Assembly: GCF_014843355.1 (NCBI RefSeq)
Contig: NZ_CP062137.1
Coordinates: 620,001 to 684,000, forward strand
Direction of reading: 5' to 3'
Source: Actinobacillus sp. GY-402
Lineage (GTDB): Bacteria; Pseudomonadota; Gammaproteobacteria; Enterobacterales; Pasteurellaceae
DNA: 64,000 nucleotides
Shown here: positions 46,553 to 56,458 of the stretch, one piece after another
Position numbering within the stretch: position 1 is the first letter of the stretch
Layout of the letters: each line of letters opens with the position of its first letter
Notes under the pieces: generated by a model
What the model saw: the letters and a program-made list of their open reading frames with translations, nothing else
Databases searched by the model: none
What the model was told of the DNA's origin: nothing
Program-made: the position numbers and the translations under genes

Positions 46553-47818
46553 ATGCAATTTGAAACGCAGTGTTTACATGCTGGTTACAGTCCGAAATCG
46601 GGCGAACCGCGGGTTCAGCCTATAGTGCAGAGCACCACTTACACCTATGACAGCGCAGAGGAAATCGGTGATTTGTTTGATTTGAAAGCCGCCGGTTATT
46701 TCTACACCCGTTTGGCGAATCCGACTACCAACGCCGCCGAAGAAAAGTTAGCGGCGCTGGAAGGCGGAGTAGGCGCGTTATGCACTTCATCCGGACAGGC
46801 GGCCACCTTTTATGCCTTGTTGAATATTTTGGAATCGGGCGATCATTTTATCGCGTCCACTTCCATTTATGGCGGTACTTATAATTTATTCGCGCATACC
46901 TTCAAAAAAATGGGCATTCAGGTTTCCTTTGTGGATCAAACATTGCCGTTGGAAGTGCTGGAAAAAGCGATTCGGTCGAATACCAAAGCGGTGTTCGGCG
47001 AAACTATTGCCAACCCTGAATTGCGGGTATTGGATATTGAAAAATTTGCCCGATTGGCTCAAAAGGCACAGGCGCCGTTGATTATCGACAACACCTTTGC
47101 GACGCCGTATTTCTGTCGGCCTTTTGAATTCGGCGCCAATATCGTCGTACATAGCACCACCAAATATTTAGACGGTCATGCCGTTGCCATGGGCGGAGCG
47201 GTGATTGACGGCGGTAATTTTGATTGGCATAACGGCAAATTCCCGGCGTTTACTCTGCCAGATGAGTCCTATCACGGTTTGATTTATACGGAAACATTCG
47301 GTGTGGCGGCATATATTGTGAAAGCCCGGGTGCAATTAATGCGCGATTTGGGCGCCACGCCGGCGCCGCAAAACAGCTTTTTGCTGAATTTAGGTATGGA
47401 AACCTTACCGTTGCGCATGAAAGCCCATTATGAAAATGCGCTGGAAGTGGCTAAATTTCTGGAAACGCAACCGCAGGTCAGCAGCGTGAATTATCCGGCG
47501 TTGGAAAGTTCGCCCGATTATGAGTTAAAACAAAAATATACGCCGAACGGGCTTTGCGGCGTGATTTCTTTTGAAATCAAAGGCGGACGGGAAGCGGCGT
47601 CAAAATGGCTGAATGGGTTAAAGCTGATTTCCCGGGAAGTTCATGTGGCGGATATTCGCACCTGTGCGCTGCATCCGGCGACATCCACGCATCGTCAGAT
47701 GAATGAAGAAGAACTGGCGAAAATCAATGTGTCAGCCGGGCTGGTGCGTTTGTCCGTCGGTATTGAAAACGTGCGGGATATTTTGGCGGATATTGAACAG
47801 GCGTTTAACGCGATTTAA
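46553..47818 (+). CDS. metY: O-acetylhomoserine (thiol)-lyase MetY
   Basis: PLP enzyme that makes homocysteine from O-acetylhomoserine and sulfide, substrate for MetH. The 421 residues fit the Cys/Met-metabolism family: YTRLANPT near 51, SSGQAATFYAL near 79, LIIDNTFATPY near 176, and the PLP lysine Lys204 in HSTTKYLDGH. An insertion around residue 240 (ESYHGLIY) is typical of the sulfhydrylase and not of cystathionine synthase. It stands alone between two terminators. Confidence 0.93.
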   Translation: MQFETQCLHAGYSPKSGEPRVQPIVQSTTYTYDSAEEIGDLFDLKAAGYFYTRLANPTTNAAEEKLAALEGGVGALCTSSGQAATFYALLNILESGDHFIASTSIYGGTYNLFAHTFKKMGIQVSFVDQTLPLEVLEKAIRSNTKAVFGETIANPELRVLDIEKFARLAQKAQAPLIIDNTFATPYFCRPFEFGANIVVHSTTKYLDGHAVAMGGAVIDGGNFDWHNGKFPAFTLPDESYHGLIYTETFGVAAYIVKARVQLMRDLGATPAPQNSFLLNLGMETLPLRMKAHYENALEVAKFLETQPQVSSVNYPALESSPDYELKQKYTPNGLCGVISFEIKGGREAASKWLNGLKLISREVHVADIRTCALHPATSTHRQMNEEELAKINVSAGLVRLSVGIENVRDILADIEQAFNAI

Positions 47819-47838
47819 TCGGAGTTTAAGCGCCGTAA

Positions 47839-47871
47839 AACGGGTTAGCGCCGGTGTTAACCCGTTTTTTT
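47839..47871 (+). terminator. metY terminator
   Basis: AACGGGTTA and TAACCCGTT form a 9-base-pair stem with a GC-rich loop, followed by a run of T residues. Confidence 0.85.
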
Positions 47872-47874
47872 CGC

Positions 47875-48798
47875 TTAAAGTGCGGTCAAAATTTCGATCA
47901 TTTCGTCAATGGCGGCGCATAAACGATCGCGATCATGGCGATAAACGACATCGTCGGCATTCAGCTTGCGCGCCAGAACCCGAATATTCAGCGGATGATA
48001 ATTTTCGGCATATTGAGGTGTCGTGATCACGCCGTCGATAATGTTTTTTCCCATAACCCGATGAATCCACTGAATACGCTCTCCGAGCGATAATGCTGCC
48101 GCAGGGCTGCGTTCGATGCCGAGATTATCGATAAAAATTTTCTTTGCGCGGCTGCTTATCAGCGCCTGAATAATTTCGGGAATCAACAGTGTGGGCATAA
48201 TGCTGGTTAAAAAACTGCCGGGGCCGAATAGAATCACTTCCGCTTGCTGAATGGCGGATACCGCTTCCGGCGTGGCTTCAACAACGGGATCAAGAAAAAC
48301 CGAATCCGGCACTTCGTTGATCAGTTTATCGATGGCGACCTCGCCGATAATTTTTTCGCCGGAAGCCAAGACGGCGCCGAGATCCACCGGTTGTTCGGAC
48401 ATGGGAATCAAATAGGATTTCACCCGCAAAAAGTTACGAATCAGGTTGATGGCTTCGGTGGGGCGAATTTCCATATCTTCCAGCGCTTTCAGAATCAGAT
48501 TGCCGAGATTGTGCCCCGCCAGCTCGCCTTGTCCGCTGAATCGGTATTCGAATACTTTTGAAGCGGTGGTAGGTTTGGCGATAATCTGATTCAGGCAGTT
48601 ACGCAAATCGCCCCATGCGATACCGCCGTGCTGGCGGCGGATGCGTCCGGTGGAACCGCCGTTATCGGTGGTGGTGACAATGCCGGTGAGCCGTTCTTTC
48701 ATGAAACTTAATGCGGACATAACGCGGCCCAAACCGTGCCCGCCGCCGATGGCGACAATATGTTGCGTGCCGTCTAAATGATGATGTTGTTCGGACAT
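47875..48798 (-). CDS. YvcK/CofD-family protein (gluconeogenesis factor type)
   Basis: 307-residue UPF0052 protein related to B. subtilis YvcK, which binds UDP-GlcNAc and affects cell shape and growth on gluconeogenic carbon sources. Conserved features are VAIGGGHGLGRV (about 15), TTDNGGSTGRIRR (about 43) and LFGPGSFLTSI (about 190). The frame opens at 48867, but ATG 48798 has ATAGG at proper distance. It stands alone between an uptake-sequence hairpin and the convergent metY gene. Confidence 0.85.
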   Translation of the reverse strand: MSEQHHHLDGTQHIVAIGGGHGLGRVMSALSFMKERLTGIVTTTDNGGSTGRIRRQHGGIAWGDLRNCLNQIIAKPTTASKVFEYRFSGQGELAGHNLGNLILKALEDMEIRPTEAINLIRNFLRVKSYLIPMSEQPVDLGAVLASGEKIIGEVAIDKLINEVPDSVFLDPVVEATPEAVSAIQQAEVILFGPGSFLTSIMPTLLIPEIIQALISSRAKKIFIDNLGIERSPAAALSLGERIQWIHRVMGKNIIDGVITTPQYAENYHPLNIRVLARKLNADDVVYRHDRDRLCAAIDEMIEILTAL

Positions 48799-48874
48799 AA
48801 GCATACCTATCAATAAATGCTGTCGCATATTACCCTTATTTACTTCCAAAGTGGAAAAAAATATCAAAAAATTT

Positions 48875-48907
48875 ACCGCACTTTTGTTTAATCGGTTAAA
48901 GTGCGGT
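48875..48907 (-). terminator. Inverted uptake-sequence terminator downstream of esterase
   Basis: ACCGCACTTT (48875-48884) and AAAGTGCGGT (48898-48907) form a 10-base-pair stem. On the minus strand AAATTTTTTGAT follows. It ends the csdA-csdE-esterase transcript before the YvcK gene. Confidence 0.75.
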
Positions 48908-48912
48908 CAAAA

Positions 48913-50187
48913 TTACACGGATTTTCGTTGCGATAACAGCCAGTCACGGACGGGCGCGATGGAATAGGCGTATTTCCACGTATTCATATGTCCCGCGCCC
49001 GGATTGCCCGGCTTTTCTCCGTCGGCAAAAACCGATCCTTTACGGAACGCCACAAAATAAACATTGGCATCGGCGGCGGTTAATTGATCATAAGCCTGTT
49101 GAAATTCTTCCTGTGACCAGCGAGCATCCCAAACCGCTCGCGCCACTTTGGCGCCTTGCTTTTCCAATTCCTGAGTGAGGGCGGTTTGAGTGGGAAAAGC
49201 TTTGTTGTCATCTTCGGAAACGGTAATCCATAATTTGTTTTTCGCCATCGGCGCGACTTTAGCCGGATCCCATTGGCAGGCAACCAAATAACTTGCCGCA
49301 AAGAAATCCGGATATCGGATATTCATGGCGATAGCCAGCATTCCGCCGCCGGATTGTCCGGTGGCGTAAAGTTGCGAGGTATCGATGTTATATTGCGTTG
49401 CTAAATATTTGATTAAATTAATGATGGCATCCAGATAATCGGATGTTTGACCGTCGTCATCCGCCACGATTTCGTCAAACGCCGGCGCCAGCACAAAAGC
49501 GGGATATTGCGTTTGTACCGCCGGCGAAGCCCAGACGACGGCGCCCAATCCCTGATACAGCGGCGCTTTGGTTTTCTTGCCCGTAATGCCGGCGTCATGC
49601 ATAAAAAGTACCAGCGGATAGGATTCTTTAAACTGATAATTTTTCGGCACGAACAGGTTATATTTTACGGTTTTACCGGTTGCGGGATCCTGCCGGCTTT
49701 CCTGTTTGAAATCGTCCGCGATAGCCGTTCGGTTTTCGTCGGTAGCGAACATTCGCCCGTTTATGATAACCGAACCGTTAACCGACTTCATTTCCGGCGA
49801 ATTATCGGTTTTTTCGCCGGCTTTAAATTTAGCCGGACGGGAAGGCGGATTTTTTTGCAGTAAATTTGCCGTTTCATCCTGCGGATCTAAATTCAGGATC
49901 ACAAATTTTCCTTCGTTTTTTGCACCGTTTTCCAATGAATCCGTAACATAAAGCCCGAGCACTTTACGGTTCTGCACCAAAAAACGATAACGAGGCAAAT
50001 CGGCGGCTTGCAGCGGTTTGTTATATTGAATCGCCACGCCAACCCATTTGGCGCCGTCGCCGTAAATTTGATTCAATGCGATAAGTTTTTCCGGCGTATT
50101 TTCTTCATCGGCAAGCACAATTTTGGGCAACGTTATCGCCAAAACCGTTCCGCCGGCGAGAGTTAAAAAAGTTCGACGGGAAGTCAT
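48913..50187 (-). CDS. Tat-exported alpha/beta-hydrolase (PHB-depolymerase-like esterase)
   Basis: 424-residue exported hydrolase. The N-terminus MTSRRTFLTLAGG is a twin-arginine signal with a hydrophobic core and ADEE cleavage region. An uncharacterised N-terminal domain (about 30-170) precedes an esterase domain (about 175-424) with YPLVLFMHDAG (oxyanion strand near 190) and the nucleophile elbow GQSGGG (Ser279); the C-terminal GAGHMNTW may provide the His. It overlaps csdE by four bases (ATGA), so it is coupled to the sulfur genes, although no link in function is obvious. Substrate unknown. Confidence 0.8.
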   Translation of the reverse strand: MTSRRTFLTLAGGTVLAITLPKIVLADEENTPEKLIALNQIYGDGAKWVGVAIQYNKPLQAADLPRYRFLVQNRKVLGLYVTDSLENGAKNEGKFVILNLDPQDETANLLQKNPPSRPAKFKAGEKTDNSPEMKSVNGSVIINGRMFATDENRTAIADDFKQESRQDPATGKTVKYNLFVPKNYQFKESYPLVLFMHDAGITGKKTKAPLYQGLGAVVWASPAVQTQYPAFVLAPAFDEIVADDDGQTSDYLDAIINLIKYLATQYNIDTSQLYATGQSGGGMLAIAMNIRYPDFFAASYLVACQWDPAKVAPMAKNKLWITVSEDDNKAFPTQTALTQELEKQGAKVARAVWDARWSQEEFQQAYDQLTAADANVYFVAFRKGSVFADGEKPGNPGAGHMNTWKYAYSIAPVRDWLLSQRKSV

Positions 50188-50561
50188 TTTTGTTCCTTAA
50201 TCAGCGTTTCTATCTGTTGTAATCCGTTCAGGCGAGTTGAACTCAGACGTTGAGCGATGCCGAGTTCGCGGAAAAAGTCTGAAAAATGGAAATTATCCAG
50301 TTGTTTGACCGTTTTACCGTTCACTTCGTTCATTAAAATTACCAGCAAACCGTTCATAATCCGCGCTTCGCTGTAGGCGGAAAGGGTTAAAGTGCGGTCG
50401 GAATTTCGCATGATTTTTGCCCATAGATTGACCTCGCAGCCTGAAATCGGCGTGTAATTTTCCAAATCTTCAGGTTTCGTGAGCGTTTTACCGAGCCGAA
50501 TCAGCAGGCGGTATTTGTCTTCCCAGTTTTGAGCGTTCAATAATGATTGTTTAATATTCAT
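50184..50561 (-). CDS. csdE: Sulfur acceptor CsdE (SufE family)
   Basis: 125-residue SufE-fold protein that takes persulfide sulfur from a cysteine desulfurase. The acceptor Cys42 lies in PISGCEVNLW, the family motif. It follows csdA by 18 bases on the same strand, supporting CsdE rather than SufE (no suf genes are present). It overlaps the downstream esterase start by four bases. Confidence 0.88.
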   Translation of the reverse strand: MNIKQSLLNAQNWEDKYRLLIRLGKTLTKPEDLENYTPISGCEVNLWAKIMRNSDRTLTLSAYSEARIMNGLLVILMNEVNGKTVKQLDNFHFSDFFRELGIAQRLSSTRLNGLQQIETLIKEQK

Positions 50562-50579
50562 GATCTTTTGTTTTGACCG

Positions 50580-51776
50580 TTAAGACAGTAAATCCAAGGC
50601 TTTATCCAAGGCGCGGAAGAATTGTTCCAGTTCCTCAAATGTGTTGTAAGGAGCGAAACTTAAGCGTAATGTCGCAGGCACTCCGAGCCGGGTTAAATAA
50701 GGCATGGCGCAGTGGACGCCGGTGCGCAGAGCGATTTGCTGTTCCGCCAGCAAAGTGGCTAAATCGGAACAGGCTATGCCATCAAACACAAAGCTGACCA
50801 CCGAACTTGGCGCGGGCGAAGCGAACAGGTGACAATTCGGGTATTTTTTTAACCGCACTTTTGCCTGTTCCGCCAGTGCGACGGCATGCCTTTCCGCCGC
50901 TTCAAAATCCCATTGCTGCAACCATTCCAACACCGCATTAAAACCGATAACGCCCGCAATATTCGGTGTGCCGGCTTCCAGCCGATAAGGTAAATCGGCG
51001 AAACGAATTTCCTGCTTGGAAGCAAAGGCTACCATTTTTCCGCCGTATTGCAGGGGTTGGAGCAGTTCAAGTGCGGTCGGTTTTCCGGTTAAAATTCCGA
51101 TTCCGTTTGGGCCGTAAATTTTATGCGCGGAAAAGGCGAGGTAATCCGCATCGAGCGCTTGCAAATCAATTTTGATATGGCTGATTGCCTGTGCGGCATC
51201 CACTAAAACCAGCGCTTGACTGTATCGGCGGATTAAACGGATTAAATGCGCTACCGGCTGTTCCGTGCCCGTTACGTTGGAAACGAAATTGAGCGCAACC
51301 AGTTTTGTGCGCGGATTTAACGCTTTGATTAAGGCGTTTTCGTCGATAAGCCATTGATCCGAAATCGGTAAAATCTGAATTTTTGCACCGCACTTTTTGG
51401 CAATTTCGTGCCAGGTGACAAAATTAGCGTGATGATCCGCTTCACTGATAATAATTTCGTCATCGGGCCGAAGATGCGGGATTAATCCGTTGGCAACCGT
51501 GTTAATGGCTTGCGTGGTGCCGGATGTCCAGATAACCGCCCGTTCCGATTCCGCATGAATCAACCGTTTAACCCGCGTGCGAGCCTGTTCGAAAAGCGCG
51601 GTTTGTTTTGCGTCATATTGACTGCGGTGAACGGAGCCTGCGGATTGATAAAAGGCGACGGTGGCGTCGATTAAACATTGCGGTTTTAAGGTGGTTGCCG
51701 CGTTGTCAAAATAAACCACCGCCTCTGTTTGCGTAAAGTAAGGAAACTGGCGACGGAATTGTTGTACGTCAAACAT
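50580..51776 (-). CDS. csdA: Cysteine desulfurase CsdA
   Basis: Group II PLP-dependent cysteine desulfurase of 398 residues. YFDNAATTLKP near 22, the PLP Lys219 in FSAHKIYGPNG, and the catalytic Cys356 in RTGVHCAMP are in place. It supplies sulfur to CsdE for iron-sulfur clusters or tRNA thiolation. The frame extends upstream into the nuclease gene, but ATG 51776 with AGAGAAG is the likely start. The nuclease stop overlaps the start by one base. Confidence 0.92.
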   Translation of the reverse strand: MFDVQQFRRQFPYFTQTEAVVYFDNAATTLKPQCLIDATVAFYQSAGSVHRSQYDAKQTALFEQARTRVKRLIHAESERAVIWTSGTTQAINTVANGLIPHLRPDDEIIISEADHHANFVTWHEIAKKCGAKIQILPISDQWLIDENALIKALNPRTKLVALNFVSNVTGTEQPVAHLIRLIRRYSQALVLVDAAQAISHIKIDLQALDADYLAFSAHKIYGPNGIGILTGKPTALELLQPLQYGGKMVAFASKQEIRFADLPYRLEAGTPNIAGVIGFNAVLEWLQQWDFEAAERHAVALAEQAKVRLKKYPNCHLFASPAPSSVVSFVFDGIACSDLATLLAEQQIALRTGVHCAMPYLTRLGVPATLRLSFAPYNTFEELEQFFRALDKALDLLS

Positions 51777-52267
51777 TATTTTTTCTTCTCTTGGTTCGGG
51801 TGACGGAATTGAGCGGGCGGAACCGGGCGGGGATCCCGCCATAAGCCGATTCTTGCGCGTTGCGCTTGTTGTTGGGCGTCGAAATAAACGGGATCTTTCA
51901 CATATCCTTCATATGCCCATGCCATGCCCAGTCGTACCATTTTCAGATTAATATTTTCCTGTTGCACATTATAAACCGTTGCCAGTAAGCGATGATAACG
52001 ATCATATCCCGAAATACGCAATGTTACCTGTTTTTTATGTACCAGCCGTCCTAACGTTAGTCGGGATTGCTTGCCGAAAGGCTGTGCGGGTTCAGGCGCA
52101 TCGATTTCATCCAAACGGACTTTGAGCTGTTTATGATTATTCGTAAGGCAGGTTAGGGTGTCGCCGTCAGAAATTTTGACCACCCGACAGGATAAAGTGC
52201 GGTCGGCTTTTACGTTAAATGTTAAAAAAATGAGCAATAAAGCGATAAAAATGGCTCTTTTCCGCAT
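51776..52267 (-). CDS. Thermonuclease-family secreted nuclease
   Basis: 163-residue staphylococcal-nuclease-like protein with a signal peptide (VKA-DR near residue 22). The fold motifs SDGDTLTC (about 33), VRLDEIDAPEPAQPFG (about 50) and YDRYHRLLATVY (about 88) include the Asp, Glu and Arg positions of the active site. Probably periplasmic. It is the first gene of a run with csdA, csdE and the esterase, coupled by a TAATG overlap. Confidence 0.88.
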   Translation of the reverse strand: MRKRAIFIALLLIFLTFNVKADRTLSCRVVKISDGDTLTCLTNNHKQLKVRLDEIDAPEPAQPFGKQSRLTLGRLVHKKQVTLRISGYDRYHRLLATVYNVQQENINLKMVRLGMAWAYEGYVKDPVYFDAQQQAQRARIGLWRDPRPVPPAQFRHPNQEKKK

Positions 52268-52368
52268 AATGTTAGTTTATATCAAGTTTTTATACCCATT
52301 AAAGGTAACAATTTAACAAAAAGAGTGTAAAATAATTTCGCAAATTTTCAAAAAAAATTGAGTTATTT

Positions 52369-52800
52369 ATGTTTGAAAAATATGATTTACCGAAAAAAGC
52401 GGCGGAACTTGCCCGCTCGCTCATTATTTTATACGCAATGCTGTTTCTTGGCGAGTGGATTACTCGACTTATTCCTCTCGGTATTCCCGGCAGTATTATC
52501 GGCTTATTGCTATTGTTTTTAGGATTAACTACTCGGATTATTAAAGTTCAGTGGATTTTTTTCGGCGCCGGTTTGTTGATTCGTTATATGGCGGTGTTAT
52601 TTGTACCGGTGAGCGTCGGCATTATGAAATATTCCGATTTGCTGGTTTCGCAGGCAAAGGCTTTGGTTATTCCGAACGTAGTGAGCTCTTTAACCACTTT
52701 AATCGTTGTGGGATTAGTAGGGGATTATTTATTTTCTTTAAACTCTTTCAAAAAGCTACGCAAAAAAGTGATTAAAAAACGTCTTAAGGAGCAGCCATGA
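52369..52800 (+). CDS. CidA/LrgA-family holin-like membrane protein
   Basis: 143-residue inner-membrane protein with four hydrophobic segments and a basic C-terminus ([15 protein letters not shown]). [19 protein letters not shown] near residue 36 is the family signature. It overlaps the LrgB-like gene by four bases (ATGA). Family members influence autolysis or export of pyruvate and by-products; E. coli YohJ is comparable. Its exact role here is not known. Confidence 0.88.
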   Translation: MFEKYDLPKKAAELARSLIILYAMLFLGEWITRLIPLGIPGSIIGLLLLFLGLTTRIIKVQWIFFGAGLLIRYMAVLFVPVSVGIMKYSDLLVSQAKALVIPNVVSSLTTLIVVGLVGDYLFSLNSFKKLRKKVIKKRLKEQP

Positions 52801-53480
52801 TTATTCTGTTTTCTTTGTTGACCATCGCCGCTTTCTTTGTGGCGTTGCAAATTAATAAACGCCTGAAATCCATGTTGTTGAATACTTTTGTACTGACGGT
52901 GTTGATTTTAGTCGGAATTTTGCTGGCGACTGATGTACCTTACGATACTTATATGAAGGGCAATGCGCCGTTAAATAATTTGTTGGGCGTTAGTGTGGTG
53001 GCGTTGGCACTGCCGTTATATGAACAGCTCCATCAAATCGCTGCGCGCTGGCAAGCCGTGCTGCTTACGACATTGTTGGCGTCCGTATTGGCGATGGTAT
53101 CCGGTGCGGGGGCGGCGATGTTGTTGGGCGCCAATCCCGAAATTGTGGCGACGGTAATTTCTAAATCCGTCACCACGCCGATTGCCATGGAAGTGTCGAA
53201 ACATTTGGGCGGCGTACCGGCTGTGGCGGCCGTAGGCGTGATTTTGGCCGGTTTGCAGGGTTCCATGTTCGGTTATCTGATTATGAAAAAATTACGGATT
53301 AAAAATCACGAAGCCATCGGCCTGGCGGTGGGTTCCATGTCTCACGCGCTGGGCACAGTCAGCCTGATGGAAGTGGATCCGCGGGCGGGCAGTTACAGTT
53401 CAATTTCACTAGTGCTTTGTGGTATTATCAGCTCATTATTGGCGCCTTTAGTCTTCAATTTGATTTATTTCAGCTTATGA
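52797..53480 (+). CDS. LrgB/CidB-family membrane protein
   Basis: 227-residue partner of the LrgA-like protein, with about seven hydrophobic segments. The signature [18 protein letters not shown] near residue 122 and [14 protein letters not shown] near residue 170 identify the family (E. coli YohK). The start overlaps the upstream stop and its own stop overlaps the dgt start (ATGA), so three genes are translationally linked. Confidence 0.9.
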   Translation: MIILFSLLTIAAFFVALQINKRLKSMLLNTFVLTVLILVGILLATDVPYDTYMKGNAPLNNLLGVSVVALALPLYEQLHQIAARWQAVLLTTLLASVLAMVSGAGAAMLLGANPEIVATVISKSVTTPIAMEVSKHLGGVPAVAAVGVILAGLQGSMFGYLIMKKLRIKNHEAIGLAVGSMSHALGTVSLMEVDPRAGSYSSISLVLCGIISSLLAPLVFNLIYFSL

Positions 53481-54832
53481 TATTGTCCGTGAATCCCACT
53501 TGGCTTGAGCGTTTTCAGGTCGATCAGCCGAGAGAAAAAGATCATCGACCTCCTTTTCGCCGCGATCGTGCGCGCATTCTGCACAGCGCGGCGTTTCGTT
53601 GTTTACAGGCAAAAACGCAGATTCATGCGGTCGGCGAGAACGATTTTTATCGCACTCGGTTAACTCATTCGTTGGAAGTGGCGCAAATCGGCAGCAGTCT
53701 GACTTCTCAATTGCGCTTCGCCGAAGCTTACACAAAGCTTGCGACGCAGTTAAATTGTAACGGCGAAGCGCTGGAACGTTCACTCAAACCTTTATTGCCG
53801 ACCAATGATCTGATTGAAACCCTTTGTTTCGCTCATGATATCGGGCATCCGCCTTTTGGACACGGCGGGGAAACTGCGCTGAACGCGATGATGCGTAACG
53901 CCGGCGGCTTTGAAGGCAACGCTCAGACTTTCCGCATTGTGACCAAATTGGAACCTTACACGGAAAAAGCGGGCATGAATTTAACCCGCCGCACCATTCT
54001 GGGACTGGTGAAATATCCCGCCATTTTAGATGAGGCTTCACCGCAATATGCGCAGCTGGATTTACCGTATCCTACGGATTTGAGCCATTTACGTCAGGTT
54101 GATTGGCGACCGAGCAAAGGATTGTATCGCGATGATTTAGCCATGATGAATTGGTTATTGGCGCCGCTGTCCGATTCCGATCGTCGTTTATTCACTTCGT
54201 TCCGAAAAGTGCGGTCAAATTTTCAAGAGTTTTTGAAAACCTCTTATAAATCCTTGGATTGCAGCATTATGGAGCTGGCCGATGACATTGCTTACGGTGT
54301 GCATGATTTGGAAGATGCCGTGGTGGTGGGGCTGATAACCCAAAATCAGTGGCAAGTCGCTTATGACGAGCTGAAAAATTGCGCTTCCGACTGGATGCGG
54401 AAAAATGTGGATAAGCTGACGCAGAAGCTGTTTTCCGATTATCATTATGAACGTAAAAACGCCATTGGCGCGCTGGTTAATTATTTTATTACTCATGTAC
54501 GTTGGAAAATGACGGCGGAATTCGATGATCCGCTGCTGCGCTACAACGCCGAATTGCCGGACGATGTAATTTGCGTGCTGAATATTTTTAAAGATTTCGT
54601 ATTCAAATATGTGATTCGCGATGTGGAAACGCAGCGCATTGAATTTCGCGGGCAGCGTATTTTAACGGAAATGTTTCAGATTTTTGACAGCGACCCGGAA
54701 CGCCTGTTGCCGCGTAATACGGTAAAACGTTGGCAGAATGCGGAATTAGCGGGGCGCAAACGGATTATTTGCGATTATATCGCCGGGATGTCTGACGCTT
54801 ATGCTTTGCGGGTTCATCGCCAGCTTTCGTAA
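53477..54832 (+). CDS. dgt: dGTPase-like triphosphohydrolase (type 2)
   Basis: HD-domain enzyme that cleaves dNTPs to nucleoside and triphosphate. The 451 residues fit the type 2 dGTPase family, shorter than the 505 of E. coli Dgt. [12 protein letters not shown] (about 67) and [16 protein letters not shown] (about 119) hold the metal-binding His and His-Asp pair; [16 protein letters not shown] (about 274) holds the last Asp. The frame opens earlier inside lrgB, but the homologous start is at 53477, overlapping the lrgB stop. Confidence 0.9.
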   Translation: MILSVNPTWLERFQVDQPREKDHRPPFRRDRARILHSAAFRCLQAKTQIHAVGENDFYRTRLTHSLEVAQIGSSLTSQLRFAEAYTKLATQLNCNGEALERSLKPLLPTNDLIETLCFAHDIGHPPFGHGGETALNAMMRNAGGFEGNAQTFRIVTKLEPYTEKAGMNLTRRTILGLVKYPAILDEASPQYAQLDLPYPTDLSHLRQVDWRPSKGLYRDDLAMMNWLLAPLSDSDRRLFTSFRKVRSNFQEFLKTSYKSLDCSIMELADDIAYGVHDLEDAVVVGLITQNQWQVAYDELKNCASDWMRKNVDKLTQKLFSDYHYERKNAIGALVNYFITHVRWKMTAEFDDPLLRYNAELPDDVICVLNIFKDFVFKYVIRDVETQRIEFRGQRILTEMFQIFDSDPERLLPRNTVKRWQNAELAGRKRIICDYIAGMSDAYALRVHRQLS

Positions 54833-54843
54833 TTGGCTTCGTG

Positions 54844-55761
54844 TTATCGGCGTTTTTTCCGTCGTGCGGGCAGAATCTGTTGAAGATAAGGTTTGAGTTC
54901 GGGAAATTGGAACTGAAATCCCGCCCGTAATAATTTTTCGGGGTACGCATTTTGGCTGTCGAGCAGCAAACAGGCGCGCTCGCCAAACAATATTCGTAAC
55001 AAGCAAGCCGGTGCGACGGCAAAATGCGGCCGGTTTAATTGTGTGCCTAAAAGATGATTGAATTCGGCGTTGTTAACCAAATTCGGTGCGGCAAGATTGA
55101 ACGCGCCGCGACAATTCGGGGTTCGCAAAAGAAAATCAATGGCTCGAATCATATCGGGTAAGGCAATCCACGGCATAATCTGTTTTCCGTTTCCCAATCT
55201 GCCGCCGAATCCCCATCGGTAAACCGGCAAAACTTTTCCCAGCATTCCTCCGGAAGTGGCCAAAGGCATGCCGGTTCGCAGCAGACAAACCCGCGTTTTT
55301 TCCTGATCTTTCACTTGATTTGCCGCTTGCTCCCACTGTACGCAAAGTTGTCCGGTGAAACTTTCACTTGGCGCCTCGGATTCGGTGATAACGCGCTGTC
55401 CCTTGTCGCCGTAATAACCCGTAGCGGAGGCGGAAATAAAACAACGGGGCGGTTCGGTGCTGCGATTGATAAGTGCGGTCAGTTTTTCGGTTAAATTTAA
55501 ACGGCTTTGGCGGATAAGCGTTTTTTGTTTACCCGTCCAACGATGATTAAAAATGGGTTCGCCGGCAAGATTAACGACGGCGTCAAATTGATTGAAGTGC
55601 GAAAAAACATCAAGAGAATCGACCGCACTTATGCGATGCTGAAAGCGTCGTTCGGCATTTTGCGGGTTGCGGCTGAGCAGGGTGATTTGGTGATCGGTCA
55701 GCCATTGATTGATTAACGCTTGTCCGATAAATCCCGTACCGCCGGTAATAAAAATCTTCAT
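54844..55761 (-). CDS. YfcH-like NAD-dependent epimerase-family protein
   Basis: 305-residue extended SDR of the TIGR01777/YfcH type. It has FITGGTGFIGQAL (about 4-16), NLAGEPI (about 67), SASATGYYG (about 113; Tyr-containing active site) and a C-terminal DUF1731-like region with GERACLLLDSQNAYPEKLLRAG split over residues 265-290. Physiological substrate unknown. It touches the argR stop (one-base overlap) and is convergent with dgt, with 11 bases between. Confidence 0.88.
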   Translation of the reverse strand: MKIFITGGTGFIGQALINQWLTDHQITLLSRNPQNAERRFQHRISAVDSLDVFSHFNQFDAVVNLAGEPIFNHRWTGKQKTLIRQSRLNLTEKLTALINRSTEPPRCFISASATGYYGDKGQRVITESEAPSESFTGQLCVQWEQAANQVKDQEKTRVCLLRTGMPLATSGGMLGKVLPVYRWGFGGRLGNGKQIMPWIALPDMIRAIDFLLRTPNCRGAFNLAAPNLVNNAEFNHLLGTQLNRPHFAVAPACLLRILFGERACLLLDSQNAYPEKLLRAGFQFQFPELKPYLQQILPARRKKRR

Positions 55762-56231
55762 CAGAGTGAGTTTTCAAATAAGCGTTTTACGTTTTCCATC
55801 AATTTATCAATAGAAGTGCCGGTTGTCGGCGTGATGAAAATCGTATCGTCGCCCGCAATGGTGCCGAGAATGCCCTCCGCTTTGCCGACGGAATCCAGTA
55901 AGCGAGCGATTAATTGTGCCGCGCCGGGACTGGTTTTGACCACGATTAACAGTTGATTGTGATCAATATCCAGCACTAAATTTTTCAGCGGGCTGCTGGT
56001 ATTGGGCACGCTCATTTCGCTCGGCAGGCAATAAACCATTTCCATGCGGGTATTGCGGGTGCGAACGGCACCGAATTTGGTGAGCATGCGGGAAACTTTG
56101 GATTGATTGATATTGTTGAATCCCATTTCCTGTAATGCGGTAACGATTTCGCTTTGTGAACCGAAACGTTCCTGTGCGAGTAAATCTTTAAAAACCTGCA
56201 GTAGATTGTCTGTTTTGTTATCCGTCATCAT
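55761..56231 (-). CDS. argR: Arginine repressor ArgR
   Basis: 156-residue repressor. The winged-helix domain (about 1-75) contains [14 protein letters not shown] and [20 protein letters not shown]. The C-terminal oligomerisation and arginine-binding domain has [13 protein letters not shown] and [11 protein letters not shown], in which the Asp pair binds arginine. The frame opens at 56300, but MMTDNKTD (56231, or 56228) matches the family start. It is divergent from mdh, as in E. coli, with an ARG box between. Confidence 0.95.
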   Translation of the reverse strand: MMTDNKTDNLLQVFKDLLAQERFGSQSEIVTALQEMGFNNINQSKVSRMLTKFGAVRTRNTRMEMVYCLPSEMSVPNTSSPLKNLVLDIDHNQLLIVVKTSPGAAQLIARLLDSVGKAEGILGTIAGDDTIFITPTTGTSIDKLMENVKRLFENSL

Positions 56232-56275
56232 AATGATAAATATGTGTGGTTTATGGAAAATTTTTGCATAAATTC

Positions 56276-56289
56276 TGCATAAAAATTCA
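56276..56289. promoter_or_regulatory. ARG box between argR and mdh
   Basis: TGCATAAAAATTCA matches the ArgR half-palindrome consensus TGAAT-N4-ATTCA at 13 of 14 positions. A weaker TGGAAAATTTTTGCA lies just on the argR side (56254-56268). Autoregulation, with possible effect on mdh, is inferred. Confidence 0.6.
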
Positions 56290-56389
56290 GAATTAATCAA
56301 TAAAAATTTAAATTTAAAATAATTTGAGCGTTTTCGAAAAATAAATGCCGAAAACTTGTCTTAGATCGTGAAATTAGACGATTATTTAT

Positions 56390-56418
56390 TTGAGTTTCGT
56401 TTCTTTTCTTCGTAGAAT
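56390..56418 (+). promoter_or_regulatory. mdh promoter
   Basis: TTGAGT (56390-56395) and TAGAAT (56413-56418) are 17 bases apart, ending 40 bases before the mdh start codon. RBS AAGGAG follows. Confidence 0.6.
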
Positions 56419-56458
56419 CTACTGAGTTAAAGTTATTACTATTATCAAGGAGCATATC

